Source: Typha latifolia (Eukaryota > Streptophyta > Magnoliopsida > Poales > Typhaceae). From it: a DNA stretch of 64,000 bases. The notes under the pieces were generated by a model, which searched no databases, was not told where the DNA came from, and saw only the letters and a list, made by a program, of their open reading frames with translations. The DNA is taken from assembly GCA_019914945.1 (NCBI GenBank), contig CM034103.1, positions 15,528,785-15,592,784 on the forward strand, given 5' to 3'. The translations under genes were made by a program, and so were the position numbers. The first letter of the stretch is position 1, and every line of letters starts with the position of its first letter. Positions 1 to 14,640 of this stretch are shown here, piece by piece.

Positions 1-774
<774 letters not shown>

Positions 775-780
775 ATAAAA

Positions 781-802
781 TTACTACTACTACTACTACT
801 AC
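781..802. repeat. (TAC)n microsatellite just after the chitinase stop
   Basis: About seven TAC units lie directly in the predicted 3' UTR of the chitinase gene. Confidence 0.85.
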
Positions 803-977
803 GTGATAATAGATATAATTATACTCCTTAAATTGGTTGAATAAAGGCAAGCATCGATCGTATATTCCTTGCCTAGCTTCTTGGTTCTATGTTTGAAATG
901 GTGGTTTGATTAAAGAGAGCTAAATAAATTTATCATTTGGATCACTTGTTTTATTCTACACATATTTGGTTACGAGA

Positions 978-1035
<58 letters not shown>

Positions 1036-1303
1036 GTGATGTTTAGAGAGCAATTTAAAGTTCATATTTTCATATTGATTATTTTGGCTCTTAAGGTAAG
1101 CTACAGATTCAAAGAATATTTGACTCACTACTCTTGTCATTACTTCTATTAAGGGGAAACGAATTAAAACTCTCAATTACGTGATCACTTTATCCACTTT
1201 GAATTTGGAAAAGGGCTAATGGATATTCGAATTTAATTTAATTGCACGCATATTTGGTGGTGAAACGATAATTATGTTTTTATGCAAGGAGATGCAATAA
1301 CTT
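803..1303. other. Spacer with a long (TA)n tract
   Basis: AT-rich spacer downstream of the chitinase. It holds an uninterrupted TA dinucleotide tract of about 49 bp at 983-1031. No gene is seen; the tyrosine-isoleucine reading frames here come only from the dinucleotide repeat. Confidence 0.7.
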
Positions 1304-1560
1304 AACTCTACGCATTTGCTACGTACGTAGTGCTGTCGTATATATGCTTAGTTGCTTACTACTCTCCCATATTATACTTATTAGTTAATTAGCATTTGCC
1401 ACGTAATAATATACAAGATTAATTGGTTCATGATTTCTTTCTCTTTCGGACCATTTGCCTATATATGCCAATAAAATCGATGGTGGAATAGTTTGCCTAA
1501 GTCGAAAAGGGACAGTTACACTGTATGCATATGATGCAATAGTTTGCTTACAAAATAATG

Positions 1561-1688
1561 AATAAAAAAGTCTAGTATAACTGTATAAGGCGAGCAATTG
1601 CATTCAGACACCTACATGAGAAATTAATTAATAAAAAGTTGTAGTATAACTGTGTAAGACGATCAATTGCATTCAGATACCTACATGA
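1561..1688. repeat. Tandem duplication, about 59 bp matched in a 69-bp period
   Basis: The stretch 1561-1619 recurs at 1630-1688 with a few substitutions; both end in CCTACATGA or TACCTACATGA. I do not see this second copy in the paralogous block near 22370, so it probably arose after the larger duplication. Confidence 0.8.
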
Positions 1689-2562
1689 TCTTGTTGATTT
1701 TTTTTCAATAAAAATACTAAGATATAGGGCATTGAAGTCTCGTCTATTTAAAAGAATACTAAGAATAATGGAAAACAAACCTCCAATAATTTTATTTTAA
1801 TCTTCCATAATCTCAGATTATAATATTTTAGCAGTGTAATTAAGCTGATCAGGACAAAATCAGAATTTTTTTTTTGGTCAAAAATACCAAAAACTAGATA
1901 AACATAGGAAAAGATATTAATCGTAGATATTCAAAAGAATTATCCACACTCAAAATCTCTACAAAAAAAATATTAAGAAAATCAAAAGGTTAATTTTCTG
2001 AAATAGAAAAATTATGATTTTTGGGGTCTACACGATAGAATTTAGCCAAATAATCGTGGGCTCGATGCTGAAACAGCATTGAGTTTTGCTTGGAGAAATG
2101 TTTCACCCAAAATAAGATATAATTTTGCCCAATTTAGTGGCATCATCTTCATATATACTCTTTGATTCAGTTTAGACGGCGATCTTTCCAACCTTGGAGC
2201 GTCATGAATTATTTTGGCGATGCGTGCTGCTATCATTAACCTAACATATATAGAATTTAGACGATAACCTTTCCAAAATCCTCACCTTAATTTATAAACA
2301 GTGTTAATACTTTTCATTTTAAGTTTAAAGCAATTTCTAAACTACTATCTCGATCATTATAAAATATCGAAAATTCAAAGCTACGTAGGCAAACTGCAAT
2401 TTATTTAATAGATAATAATTCAAACACCTTCAGGCTTCAACAAACAAACAGTAGCACTCCAGCATCACAAAAGACAGCCACACTCTCGGAAATGAAACCA
2501 GACAAATAATGAACCTGGTCGTTATTCCAAACCAAGAACACAAACTAATTAACATTGGATAG

Positions 2563-3580
<1,018 letters not shown>

Positions 3581-6500
3581 TCACTCATGTTTGACCTCTA
3601 GGTAATATATTAGATTATGTAATGTAACTATAATATATTTATAGTGAAAAATGTATATTTAATTGTAAACCTATTTCCTATATTTCTCCAAAGAAGAAAG
3701 AAAGAAATAATAAATTTGTATTTTACATTCAACTAGGAAAATGATAATAAATTTAATTTGATTATTTAATCACTTATTCCTTCTTTTGCAATCAAATATG
3801 AAATTAGAATTGAAATAAAAATTTTCCTTATTTCAAAATAAATCCTCATTTTATTTTTATTCTAATTTTTTCTTATTCTACAACCAAACGTCAAAAATTG
3901 CTCATATTCTATTCCAGGCGGCGCAGACGTGTGAATATTATAAGGCATATTCTATCCCACATACTGATGCAAACATGTTAGCATTCTACAAAGTAGTCAA
4001 TGGATCTTAGAAAGTAGTAGGAAGTTTTTGATAACTTACCTCTTTGTTGCACACTGGCCCATATATCTCAATAATCTAAGGTATGAAATCTAGAAGAAAG
4101 CTACAAGGTTTGATATGGTAGTCTTGGCAACACTCAAGTCTTAAGTACCAATCAAATGACCTTTAATTACCTGAGATATCATGTACATTGTAAGATAGAA
4201 ATCATTGCAACCATGAAAGTGATCATTATACATATATTTAGGTGGCTGTCATCTTCAGGGTGGTGGAATGCATGCCTCCACTGGATAGATTGTCTCTTTT
4301 CTTTATATGTTAGGTGTTTTGATTGTAGATGTTGATATAATTTAATCAGTGATTAAATTTAGGTTTAGAGGACAAAGATAATGATAGTTGTACTATGTCT
4401 TCAGATCATATAAGATTAAGGGCTTTTGCCATGTAAACTCTTTCTAAATTTCATATTTACATGTATATTTTTTGTAATAACTATGGTTTTTAGCGGAGAA
4501 ATTTTTATGTAAATTAGAACTTTAGTAATTAAAAGATGAAAAGACACAAAAAAAAAACCTTATCAGCAAGGAATATATGCAAATCAGAATAAAGATATTT
4601 TTGTATTTCTATTTTAAACTTTGCTGAAAACAATGATCAATTAAGTTTGGAAGGCATTCATTCCTACAGGAAAAAAAACTTTAAAAGGTATCTATATAAA
4701 GAAATTCACATACATTTGGAATGGCTAAAATATAATATAATATATTCAAAGGTAAATTAAATAGATTGGAACACAAAAATAGAGAGCTGAAGAAGTCATA
4801 GGATTATATATTTTTATATATAATTATTAGTATGTGGGCTAATCATAAGTAAAAGAAAGAGAAAAGCTAAACAATATCCATATAGATGTAGTGTTCTTGT
4901 GGAAAATTTCACACTAACGTTTACGGAGAATTGAACTCATGATTTTTATCATGCAACCAATGGGCCATATTAGCCAGCTTAGTCATAGATTATACTTGTC
5001 ACCTTCTACTTTTAAATAAGGAAAAGTTTGGCAAACTAAAAGGTTGGGAAGAAGATAAACCCTAACAACTAAAGCATGAGAAATAAAAGTCTCCACAACT
5101 TGGTATATAGTTCACATCTAACAGCTGAGACTCTGGACCACTTAGCAAATATATATCTTTCATTCTTTCTTAGCATGCATTATCTAAAGGAATATTAAAA
5201 AATGTTACACCATTGAAGCATATCTTTATCCATTGTCCACACATTTTGGAGTAATATAGGTTAATAAACTACGGTCTGTTTAGTAGACGAAAGATTTGTT
5301 GATACCCATCTGTAGGAGATTCCCAATTTGGAAGGTTAGATGTTGCTAGCTTATATGCATCATGCATGGACCACATCCACCATCTGCATGCATCAACTTC
5401 GCATAGTAGAAATTAGGGTAAAGGTTTAGATGCTGAATAGAAGGCCAATTTGAGATAGTTGCTTAAAGGAAGAAGGAATGGAAGAGTTAAACTTACTTGA
5501 TGTTCTAAAAGCTTAAACACTCTCTGACTTGACTTCGACTTCTGAGCTCAAAAAACATTTTATAGAGCCAAGGAATGGATTATGAATTATATAAATAAAA
5601 GCTAGATAAGTCTAATGTCACATTAATGTATCAATATTAACATTAAAAGCTTAAGCTAATAAAGAACATTCGTCCTATTATTTTATACTCCTTATAGAAA
5701 GCAACACTTATACTTTTTTTTTATTAATTTGAAATGGTCATGCCCCTCAATTGCAAATTGCCTTGCTCACATCTGACCTGCTCCTAAGTATCATTCTTTT
5801 TACCTTCTTTTGAGAATTTTTTGATGACTTCACTTGATGTGATGCAAAGCTCATCTTGTCTGGAAAATTATAGTATTAGTAGTAGTATTAGTTGGGCATG
5901 CATTAATATGATTAGACTCTTATTCTACAAACCATTCTATTGCCATGTTAGGTAAGTTACAATACCTTTTAATCATAATCAAATAATGGAGAATAAGTTG
6001 CCAAACTATTTGAAGATGTCATGATAGAGAAGGTTTGTGTCAAATAGTGATAGAGATGAGACAATGAGGAGTGTTTTATACTCAAAGAGCAATCACTTGC
6101 TTACATTAGGTAGTAAATTAATTCAGCATATGGTCCATGACATGCTTTGAAAGTCCTTAAGTGAAATATGCATATCCATATTATACTAACTAGCTACCAC
6201 CCATATCTTCTCATAGGTTCTTTGGAACCTAGAAGGCCCATGACTGTTAATTATATGAAAGAGGCTTCAAAGACAACATCTTAAAAATAAACAATTTCTT
6301 GTTATAAGATCATACATTAATGCATGCAATAGTTACTCTTATATGTATATGTGCTAACAAAGATTTATCGCTAATGAAGTTAAGTCTGGCTGTCAATTTT
6401 ATCTGCTAATGAAGCGAGATATAAAATTTAAAAAAATTTATAAAATCACACTCTACCTTTTGCCTTTATTATTATTAACATTCTATCATATGAATAATTT

Positions 6501-8399
6501 TTATTAATGGACCATAATATATTTACTTAGTTAACTCATCTCTATAATGTGTCGTTATCCCCCCTTAGGCAAATAACATAACCGACGGGTATTTTAGATA
6601 TTTTTATTTACAAAATGCATCGGTGATAATAATGTTAATTATGAACATGAAAGGTACGATGCTTCTTAAATATTTGCCTAAAATCTTAGCCCGAGCCCAC
6701 TTCAAGAGTATTGGAATAGATTCTGATTCATTGCAGTGGAAAATAGCCTGGCAAATGGCATTTTTGTATTCCTTTTCTCATGATTGGAACTACTTATGAT
6801 CATCACTCAGCCATTGCTTCAACCAAGTACTAGATTGCAACAATCATGAGCAATCATACATTCCCATCTGCTAAGGAATATATGTTGAAAGTGTTAATAT
6901 AAAACAACAAGGCTTTGCTTTCCTATTGTTGATGTTGGTTAGTTGCCACCATGTATGTGTTATGGTCTTAAAGAGGACTCACACTATAAGATGAACACAT
7001 TGCAATTCTGCACTTCTTTACTCTAACCTAAAATTGAAGAAATCCCTTGAGGTAGGATTTAAGCATACATCTACCTAATAAAGAGTACTTCGAAATTAAG
7101 GCGATAAGAGTCATCGAGACTACTTTCGATTAAGCTCGACTGGAAATTAATTTCGAGATCTATCCAAATTAATTTCGAGATATGATAGATGGTCAAGCTT
7201 GGCTTAATTAATTTCAAATATCTGAGTATGGTTGAGTTGCATCTAATTTGGGATTGATTTTATTTATGGCTTAGTTTATCAAGCTTGAATACAATGCTGA
7301 TACCAACAAGAACAACTACTAAATCCAACAAAATATTCTTTGGACCTCGTTAAGAATGGGCCGTTTTGTCTTTGGGCCTCAATCATTTTCTAAGTTGTGA
7401 TTAGCCCCTTGTGTTAGCCTACCATTTAATGGTTTTACTTTATTCCTAATCAACTTATAATCTTTTTTAACGTGAGAATATTTTGTTACCTAAATAATAC
7501 CGATGTGTTAGCATCTAACGTGATAAAGATAAAATTGTAAGTAAATATTTAAATTAAATTGAGTCAAGATAACATCAAGCTAGTTTTCAAGATCATAGTT
7601 TTTCAATTTTAGTAACATTTTTTTAAGTTACTATCTATTTTCTGTAAGGCGAGTAATCACTTTATATTTTACTGTCTATAATTTGTTCATATGAAATTTA
7701 TAAAATAATCTTCTACGGTTCTACTCATATTTAAATTAGTCATTTTTAGGGTTGAAAATAAGTTTCAATCCAAGATGTGCAAAATTTGGCTTGGCTAAAC
7801 TTAAATAGAGCTTGAATTTATTTGATATATAAAACTTGAATTGAACTCATTACTAAACTATTGAAAATTTATATTGCAGAAACAATTTCACCAATCACTG
7901 GCCATTAGGTTTAATAACCTAATAGTATTATCCATCGTCGCACACTAATATGGTTTATGTTCCCCTTAATTGAGGTAAGTGAAACATTGACAGTGTTATC
8001 TAACTATTAGGTTAAGATTAAGCTTGTATGTACCATTAAAGATGTAATCGAGCCTAGCTCTAATAAAGTTTGAATTGAAATTAATTTCGAGCCTATATTT
8101 ATAATTAAGCTTTTAATTGAAATTAATTTTCAGCTTAAGCCTAAATGAGTCTATTAATAAGTAATTTCAAGCATTAATAACATCAAGTCAAATATCGAAC
8201 TTAAATTGAATTAAGCTTAATTAAAAAGTATAAACTAATAGAATTAAAATGTAGAATTAAATTTTATAAGATTAAAGTACATAATAGTCTACTTAAATAA
8301 ATCTTAAAATATAACATAATAGTATAGTATAGTATATATATATATTATAATTATTTCAAATCTTATCCAGTGTTATTGAGCTTATTGATCAAGCTTAGC
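3581..8399. other. Long AT-rich intergenic region without a recognisable gene
   Basis: About 4.8 kb with no credible coding frame and no RNA gene that I recognise. The part from about 7080 to 8250 is rich in short variants of AATTAATTTCGAG and AAGCTTGAATTGAA, which look like an eroded, internally repetitive transposon, but I could not find its ends. Confidence 0.55.
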
Positions 8400-8408
8400 T
8401 TAAAATTA

Positions 8409-9292
8409 GGAATAATTCCTTTTTCACTCTCTGAACTACCACTAATTTCCACAATAACCCCGTAAACTTTTTTTTTGTATACCATGACCTCCTGAACTAT
8501 CAGAAATATCCCACCCCCTGACGCCTTTGACAGAATAAGTTAATTGACCAAGTTGTCCCTCCACTCAATATAGCAAGTTAATTACGTGGTAGAGCTAAAA
8601 TTAAATATAAAATTTATTTTTTGAAATGCCTTCATTGCCCTCTGCCCTAATACTCTTTTGCCCCATTTTTTTTTCATTCTCCCTCTCTTGCACCCCAAGA
8701 AATAGGGGGATCAATATAATACAAAAATTCACAACCTGATATCTACACATATTTGAAAACCTAACATAAAAATCAAACTATAGAACTAAAATTTAACTTT
8801 GAAATAGGCACATCCAAAGAATCTCCTACCAGGATTGTTCTCCATGAAACTTGTTTGAAGTGCAGTAATAATTTCAAAGTGGCATACCACTTCGATTAAA
8901 GGGGGCCTTCTTTGACTATCAATGCTACTAGTTAGAGAGCTTGAAGGTGCCATGAAGGTGGGAGATTGATGATACCGGTAGGGAGAGAAGCTTTATTGTG
9001 TAACGTGTGGAGGTGGGAGGTGGGAGGTGGGGAGTTGGAAAGATTGGAGAAGAGGATGAGATGCAGTAGACTTTGGAACAAAAATAATAGGAAATCAGGT
9101 ATTTTGATCATTATAAAAGCCTATTTTAAGTTGTTACCAGCACATGACAACTTATTAACAGAAATGGGTAACGGAATCCTAACGGAAGGGGTCAAGTTGG
9201 ATATTTATGATAGTTCAAGTGGTGTACGAAAAAAGTTTAGAGGGTTATTATGAGAATGGGTGATAGTTTAGGGGTGAAAAGGGAATTATTCC
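8409..9292. mobile_element. Non-autonomous Mutator-like element (MULE) with long TIRs
   Basis: The left end begins GGAATAATTCCTTTTTCAC and the reverse complement of the right end begins GGAATAATTCCCTTTTCAC. The match continues for about 110 bp (shared blocks such as AATAACCC, GAACTATCA, AAATATCC). The element is flanked on both sides by the 9-bp sequence TTAAAATTA (8400-8408 and 9293-9301). Long TIRs with a 9-bp target duplication are the hallmark of Mutator-like transposons. The interior of about 650 bp shows no transposase, so the element would depend on a transposase from elsewhere. The 95-aa frame inside it is not a credible gene. Confidence 0.88.
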
Positions 9293-9301
9293 TTAAAATT
9301 A

Positions 9302-9838
9302 TTTTTGAATCTATTTTGAAGATGAAGGTCTGCTTAACTTGAGCTTTTAAACTCATTTCGGCTTTGATTATTTTTGCCCCCTATATCACTTAGTGGCTCT
9401 CCACGTGTTGCTGCACTCCAACTTTCCTGCGCGAGTGGGATGGATTCTTTTCCAACTTTATTCCTTGTTCTTTTCGATCTCTGCACCTTCTCTCAACGTC
9501 TGTTGTCCGCGTACTGCTTTTCTGCGATCTCCATCTCTTTCTACCGTCAGTCACAAAATGGACGGTCGATCCAGTGACCGCATAATAATTTTCCTATAAA
9601 GTTATGCGCACTAATTTTCTATTCTTATCCGTCGAACTTTGCGCCGCCTTACAAACGACGATTCCCATCGACATTTACTCAATTACCGAAATACCCTTCT
9701 CCCTTTCCTCCTCTGTGTATGGGCCCCTTCTTTGAAAAAAAACCTCTCCCTCCTTCCTCGCTTCCATTCTCTTCCTCTTTCTTCTCTTGCACTGTCCGCT
9801 TCTGATCACGTCTTTGGTTCACGGTGTTCTTCTCTCCC
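9302..9838. other. Former promoter and leader of the decayed ABCC13 gene
   Basis: Pyrimidine-rich, leader-like DNA (CTCCCTTTCCTCCTC stretches) that runs into the presumed old start codon at 9839. No independent gene is seen. Confidence 0.4.
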
Positions 9839-10458
9839 ATGGATTTCATATGCTCTAAGAATCCCACAGTATGCACCCATTTCTGATTCTTGTGACCCTT
9901 TTGGTTTCGTTTTTATACTTCTTTATAGCTTCTCCATTTGGTCTCTCCGAGGATTTCATAGTGTTGTGCAAGGGCGATGGCCTGATTGTAGTTAACGAAG
10001 GATCTTTTTCTTGGTTTGCAGGTGTGGGATGGGAAGGGATTCACGCCATGCTTCGCAGATATATATCTTATATATATAAGCTCTTTCTAGTCTTTTTTAT
10101 TGGTTCAATTGTTGCTTCGTTGCATTTGTTGGTAGAAAGTTGATCGGTTGTACCTCTTTCTTCGTTTGTGATGTGTTTTCCTTAATATGTGGTACGGTGT
10201 TAGGATTTGGAGGGAATGTGGTCACTGTAGTTGCTGTCCTGGTCCTGTTCTTTACCAAGCATAATGCTTCTTGGAATCTGGTAATATGCTCTGCTTGCTA
10301 TGTTTTCTTGCTCTTGCTTAATTGTAGTAATTTTGGAATTAGAGCAGTTAAGTTTGGAAATTAGTGTTATTGATTGATATGGACTTACAGTAAGTCAAGG
10401 AGAGTTTTTCTTCTAGTGAAATGTGAGTGTATACATGGGGCAGCAACAAGATCATAGG

Positions 10459-11005
10459 TTAAGTATGCCTTATACTTGGGGACTGGGGAGAGAATTTCTT
10501 TTCGCCTCCTATATTAGTGCCGACTAGGATGGGATGACTGGCAGAGAGAGTTTTGGCCTTCCAATTAGTTAGTCGCCCCTCACTTTTGTCAAGCATTGGG
10601 AGCCAATCATTGGTGGAGATAGGTCTATGCTTAAGCAGCAAACAAAGTTATTTAATAGGGAAGGTGCCATCGTGCAACCCAAGGGACCAGCTCGTCTTAT
10701 AGCATTAATGCCTTGCCAGAGGAGGGGGGGAACTAAGCAGGATTTGTCAAGGTTGATCAAGAGATGGGCGATAAGCTCGAACAGGAGCGATATGCTTGAG
10801 GTTGTGGTTGCATGATGTGTTCTCAGCGGAGAGAAGGAGGGTGTCATCAACAAAATGAAGGATGAGAATAATAGTGGTATCACTCGGTCGCAAGCTTTTG
10901 ACGAGGTCACCTTTTTTGCTCGGTGAAACAGCCTAGTAGGAGGTTAGTAAAAAAGAAGAAGAGAAGGGGGAAGTCGGTACCCCTTGTTTGTCTCAAGTGG
11001 AGACG
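10459..11005 (-). mobile_element. LINE (non-LTR retrotransposon) reverse-transcriptase fragment
   Basis: Read on the minus strand in shifting frames, this DNA carries the plant LINE RT order: LRQ then PLLFFFL near 10990-10950 (normally LRQGDPLSPLLF), the catalytic box LHFVDDTLLL near 10870, INLDKSCLVP near 10750, and WLPMLDKSEGRLTNWKAKTL near 10600-10550. The aspartate pair is kept, but frameshifts and stops separate the blocks, so it is dead. It sits in what was an intron of the ABCC13 gene, in antisense orientation. Confidence 0.75.
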
Positions 11006-12194
11006 TTGGAAGGCTAGTGTATTAACCCAAAAATTTGAAAATAAAAATACTTAAACAAACTAAAATGAGAGAGAAGCTTTTTGGCCTTGTTTGCTTTGAG
11101 TTTAGGGACCAGTCTGAAATGGTTGAGGGACTTGTACTAGTTCAGTAACTAAATATTTTTTATCTTTTTCAAATCTAATTAAATTTACTCTTCAAAAAGT
11201 CAAGACTAAAAAATAAGACTAATTAATTAAGTTCGGGGCTTAGCTTTAAATCAAACAAGGCCTTTGAGAATAGGAAATTTAATCCTTTCCTATGCCTTTT
11301 AATCGTTGTATATATCCATTAATTTCCATAAAGTGCTTATCTAGCTATTCAGCATTGTACTACCAAAAGCCACATAAACAAAGAAACTAAACAATATAAT
11401 ACATTTTAAAATAACTGTTAAAAATTAATATTTATCCTAATTTTCTATTATGAATTTCTTTAATTTCTATTGTAACCTCTGAAGCTTGGACTAAGAATAA
11501 CTTGCACCACCACAGCTGCTGAAAGCAATGCTTCTCAGGCTTGGGTGAAGCCAAAACAGAAATCAAATTTTGGAATGTTGATATTTGGCACTAATTTTAC
11601 TCTTCAGTACGAAAGAAATTCTTTTCTGCAGTCACAATCTTAATTATTGTTTATCAAGCTCTTTTACCCACGACCAAGTTCTGCAGTATAAGCTAGCCGG
11701 AGTTCTAATTTTATCTTTTTCTACATTTACTTTATTTATGCATGTTATCTGTCAACCATAACGATCCATAATTCCCTAGAATATCAGGAAAGGCCTATTG
11801 GAAAAGGTGTTTTTACATATTGTACCTGCTTTTGGAGCTTGCCTTTCTTTCTATGAATTAAACTTGCTTCTAAGGAAATGCCTCGAAGGACATAATGCCG
11901 AAAGTCATGAGTGGTTTATCAGATGCTCTCAATTTGTTGACTGGGTAAGTTGTGTGAATACGAGATTATCTGCACATACACTCTGTAATTAACGTTTTCA
12001 CTTTCCTTTAGTCTTGTTGAAAGCAGACTCCGGATATCTAATGTTAATCTTCACTTTAGCAGATGGTCATTGTTCTTATCTCATTCTATGAGTATTGGTT
12101 TGATATATTTTGCAATCCTCTCCTATGCTTTTGGTGGATTTTGAAGCCTCTTTTGGAGATCCCTCATTTGCAGTACAAATTTTCATTACTAGAG

Positions 12195-13379
12195 GTACTA
12201 TGTTGAAGTTGAACTGTACTTTGTTAGTTTTATATCTATTACTTGATTTGCAATAGTAATTATCTCCATTTTTCTATTTAATATTGGTGATTGATTGGAT
12301 GTTGAACGTAATCTTTTATGTGATTGGATTTAGTTTGCTTTACCAGAAATATATGTTAGCAACTAAGCATATTTAACAAATGGTTGTTTTCTTTCCTAAA
12401 AGTCTAGATTCATTTTCTGTCTATCTCAAAATTTTGAAAATGAGAAATCTTATTATAAAGGAAAATGCATTGTTGTATCATAACACCCAAAAAGTTATTT
12501 CTCAAATTTTATATCATTGCTTCTGTATAATATTTTACTTCTTATTCCCTGCCCACTGTTACCAACAAAGGAATATCCCTTCACCTTCCAATATTTCTGG
12601 CATTATCGTCAAAGTTGCCCTGCATAAATGTTTTGTAAGTCACTGTTGTAACCACAAGAAAAGAGGTGCAGCAATTATGCTGCCACCTGTATACCTGCAT
12701 AGACATTAATTATTTGCTAGACTTTCAAGTAGACTTGAGTTATGCTAATCAGTTATGCGATTCACCAATTATGTTTTTCACTAATTACTCATGGTCAATA
12801 AAATTGTTATTGCATAAAGAATAGCAATGTACTAAGTCATATATTTTGCTCACAGAAAGTACGATATTTAATTTGCATGAAAAATACATGATATGTAAAA
12901 GCGCTAAGTACAAGCCAAGTAAAAACATGAGTGAACCCACTAACATAAGGCTGTGTAATGACTAAAATCTCTAATCCACATGCTAAGAAAACTCCACTTT
13001 TAATATTGAACAACAATATATTTCCATTTAAACAACATTGAAATTTTTGGAATTCAAAACTAATTAAATTACTAAATTGGGCTAATTCAAGCTTAAGTAC
13101 CTAGGCTAGGCTACAATTGGCCTGCTACCCACACAAACCAAGTAAATGGGATGGGCTCATGACCTAAAACCTACTAACTCAGGGCTAGGCTACAGCTAGC
13201 CCGCAGCCCAGACAACCCAAATGGTAATCTGTGGTGGGCGACGGCTAGCTAATAGCTCAGGTTGGATCTTCACTAATCCAACCAAACCCGAACTCGAAAC
13301 CCATTTCAACTAAAGGGGAAAGATGACTAAATTCGTTAAGCTCAACTTTGTCCTTTTCTTCCATGAGTGACTTGACAAG
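12195..13379. other. Interior of the decayed ABCC13 locus, nothing recognisable
   Basis: AT-rich DNA where exons for the rest of the N-terminal membrane domain and linker would be expected. I found no matching coding blocks. Confidence 0.5.
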
Positions 13380-14397
13380 AAGGGGTGGGTAGGGAAGACC
13401 ACCGGCGACAACCGTAGCTAGCTGTCCACTAATTGCACTTGAAGGCTTCTCGCCACTGTAGCCACTTGCTCAAGGTGAGAGGATGTTGGTTGACATTGCT
13501 CGAGAACAACTATGGGACCAATTGTAATGGAACTCACCTCGACAACAGTCCGTGCCATGAGGTCTCCAAAGGAAAAGGCCAATGTATGAGGGTGGCGAGG
13601 TAGAGCGTCTCGCACTGGAGTGGTGGCAACTTGAAGCTGCCGGCCGACGTATTTCGTAGATGAAGCTGCGAACACAAAAACAAAGGTACACTCTCCAATA
13701 GCTCCGGCGTGGGGAAGGGGGAGACGACTCAGCGATAAGTTGTGTTGCACTCTTTGGTAGCTCTAGGCATGGATGGCCATGCTGGCGGCATACTGGCATG
13801 TGGCACGAGAGGTGCCGCATGGCACCTCTCCTTATAGCTTTGCCATCGATCTCATTGTCGAGCTCGCCGTCGCCCGAGCTCGCGTTTGGATCTGAATCCG
13901 AATCCGCAACTTAAGTTTATCTGTTGAAACTTAAGTTGCGGATCTGGTTTTTTGCCTAACCTAGTGTATTTTTATTTGAAGGTATAAGTACCTATATGGA
14001 TCTACTTCCATGGAACATAATATCTTATTACTTTATTTTACCTCTGCTCTGACTAAAATTGACGAAAGACTGGTGAATTAACAAATATGAAGCAAGACCT
14101 ACTCCCTCCCATCCCAGGAAGAAAAGGTAACAAAGATAAAATACGAGCTTGTTTTATAGTTCCGCAACTTAAGTTTCAACCGATAAACCCTCTCTCTTTC
14201 TCTTTCTTCCCCTCCCTCGGGCTAGGGCACTCGACGCGAACTCAGGCAACGTCGATCGAGAGCGGCGACGACGACGGCCAAGGTGTTACCTTTTTCTCTC
14301 CTTTTCTTACGGCACAGCCAGCAGGTGCCGCGACACATGCCGTGCCTATGGCACGGCCATCGTTAGCTCCAAGCAATGCTCCAATGCTCTGATTCCA
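13380..14397. repeat. GC-rich dispersed-repeat patch with palindromes and a retroelement primer-binding-like site
   Basis: Base composition jumps here compared with both sides. It contains the palindrome at 13902-13943, a further partial copy of its arm at 14161-14176, inverted-looking GTGCCG/GGCAC motifs near 13810 and 14325, and GCTCTGATTCCA at 14386-14397. The last is close to the reverse complement of the initiator-methionine primer-binding site used by Copia elements. No long ORF is credible. Probably a nested, degraded retroelement inserted in the ABCC13 locus. Confidence 0.45.
13902..13943. repeat. Perfect 17-bp inverted repeat, 8-nt loop
   Basis: Arms ATCCGCAACTTAAGTTT at 13902-13918 and its exact reverse complement at 13927-13943 surround the loop ATCTGTTG. 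The 16-base core of the arm recurs at 14161-14176. Confidence 0.9.
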
Positions 14398-14640
14398 TGA
14401 AACAACTCCTATGGGGAAGAAATGAAGAAGAGAAAGAGGAGGAAGGAAGTGGTTTCGGTGTGAGAAGAGGAAAGTAGGTCACGTGCACTGCCTATGATGT
14501 TTTTCTTATCCTGTTATTACACTCTATTCCTAAAGAATCAAAAGGAAGGGCTTTATTTGTAGTATAGTCCAAATGTAGGGTATTATTTATAATTTTATCT
14601 TTGATTTTTGGCCTCCTTTCATAAAGGAGGCCTGCTCGGC
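14398..14640 (-). mobile_element. Possible truncated Copia-like LTR
   Basis: Sequence starting TGAAACAACTCC follows directly after the primer-binding-like site at 14386-14397, the layout expected for the 5' LTR of a minus-oriented Copia element. The far end and a second LTR were not found, so the limits are approximate. Confidence 0.3.

Noticed and set aside
982..1176. ORF with an Ile-Tyr repeat
   Set aside because: It is the translation of a TA dinucleotide tract, not a gene; the same applies to similar frames near 21100, 52400 and 55800.
8966..9253. 95-aa frame
   Set aside because: It lies inside the Mutator-like element and reads into its right TIR; no similarity to transposase.
13418..13820. 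Overlapping 110-116 aa minus-strand frames in the GC-rich patch
   Set aside because: High GC removes stops by chance; no domain is visible and the patch looks like dispersed repeat.
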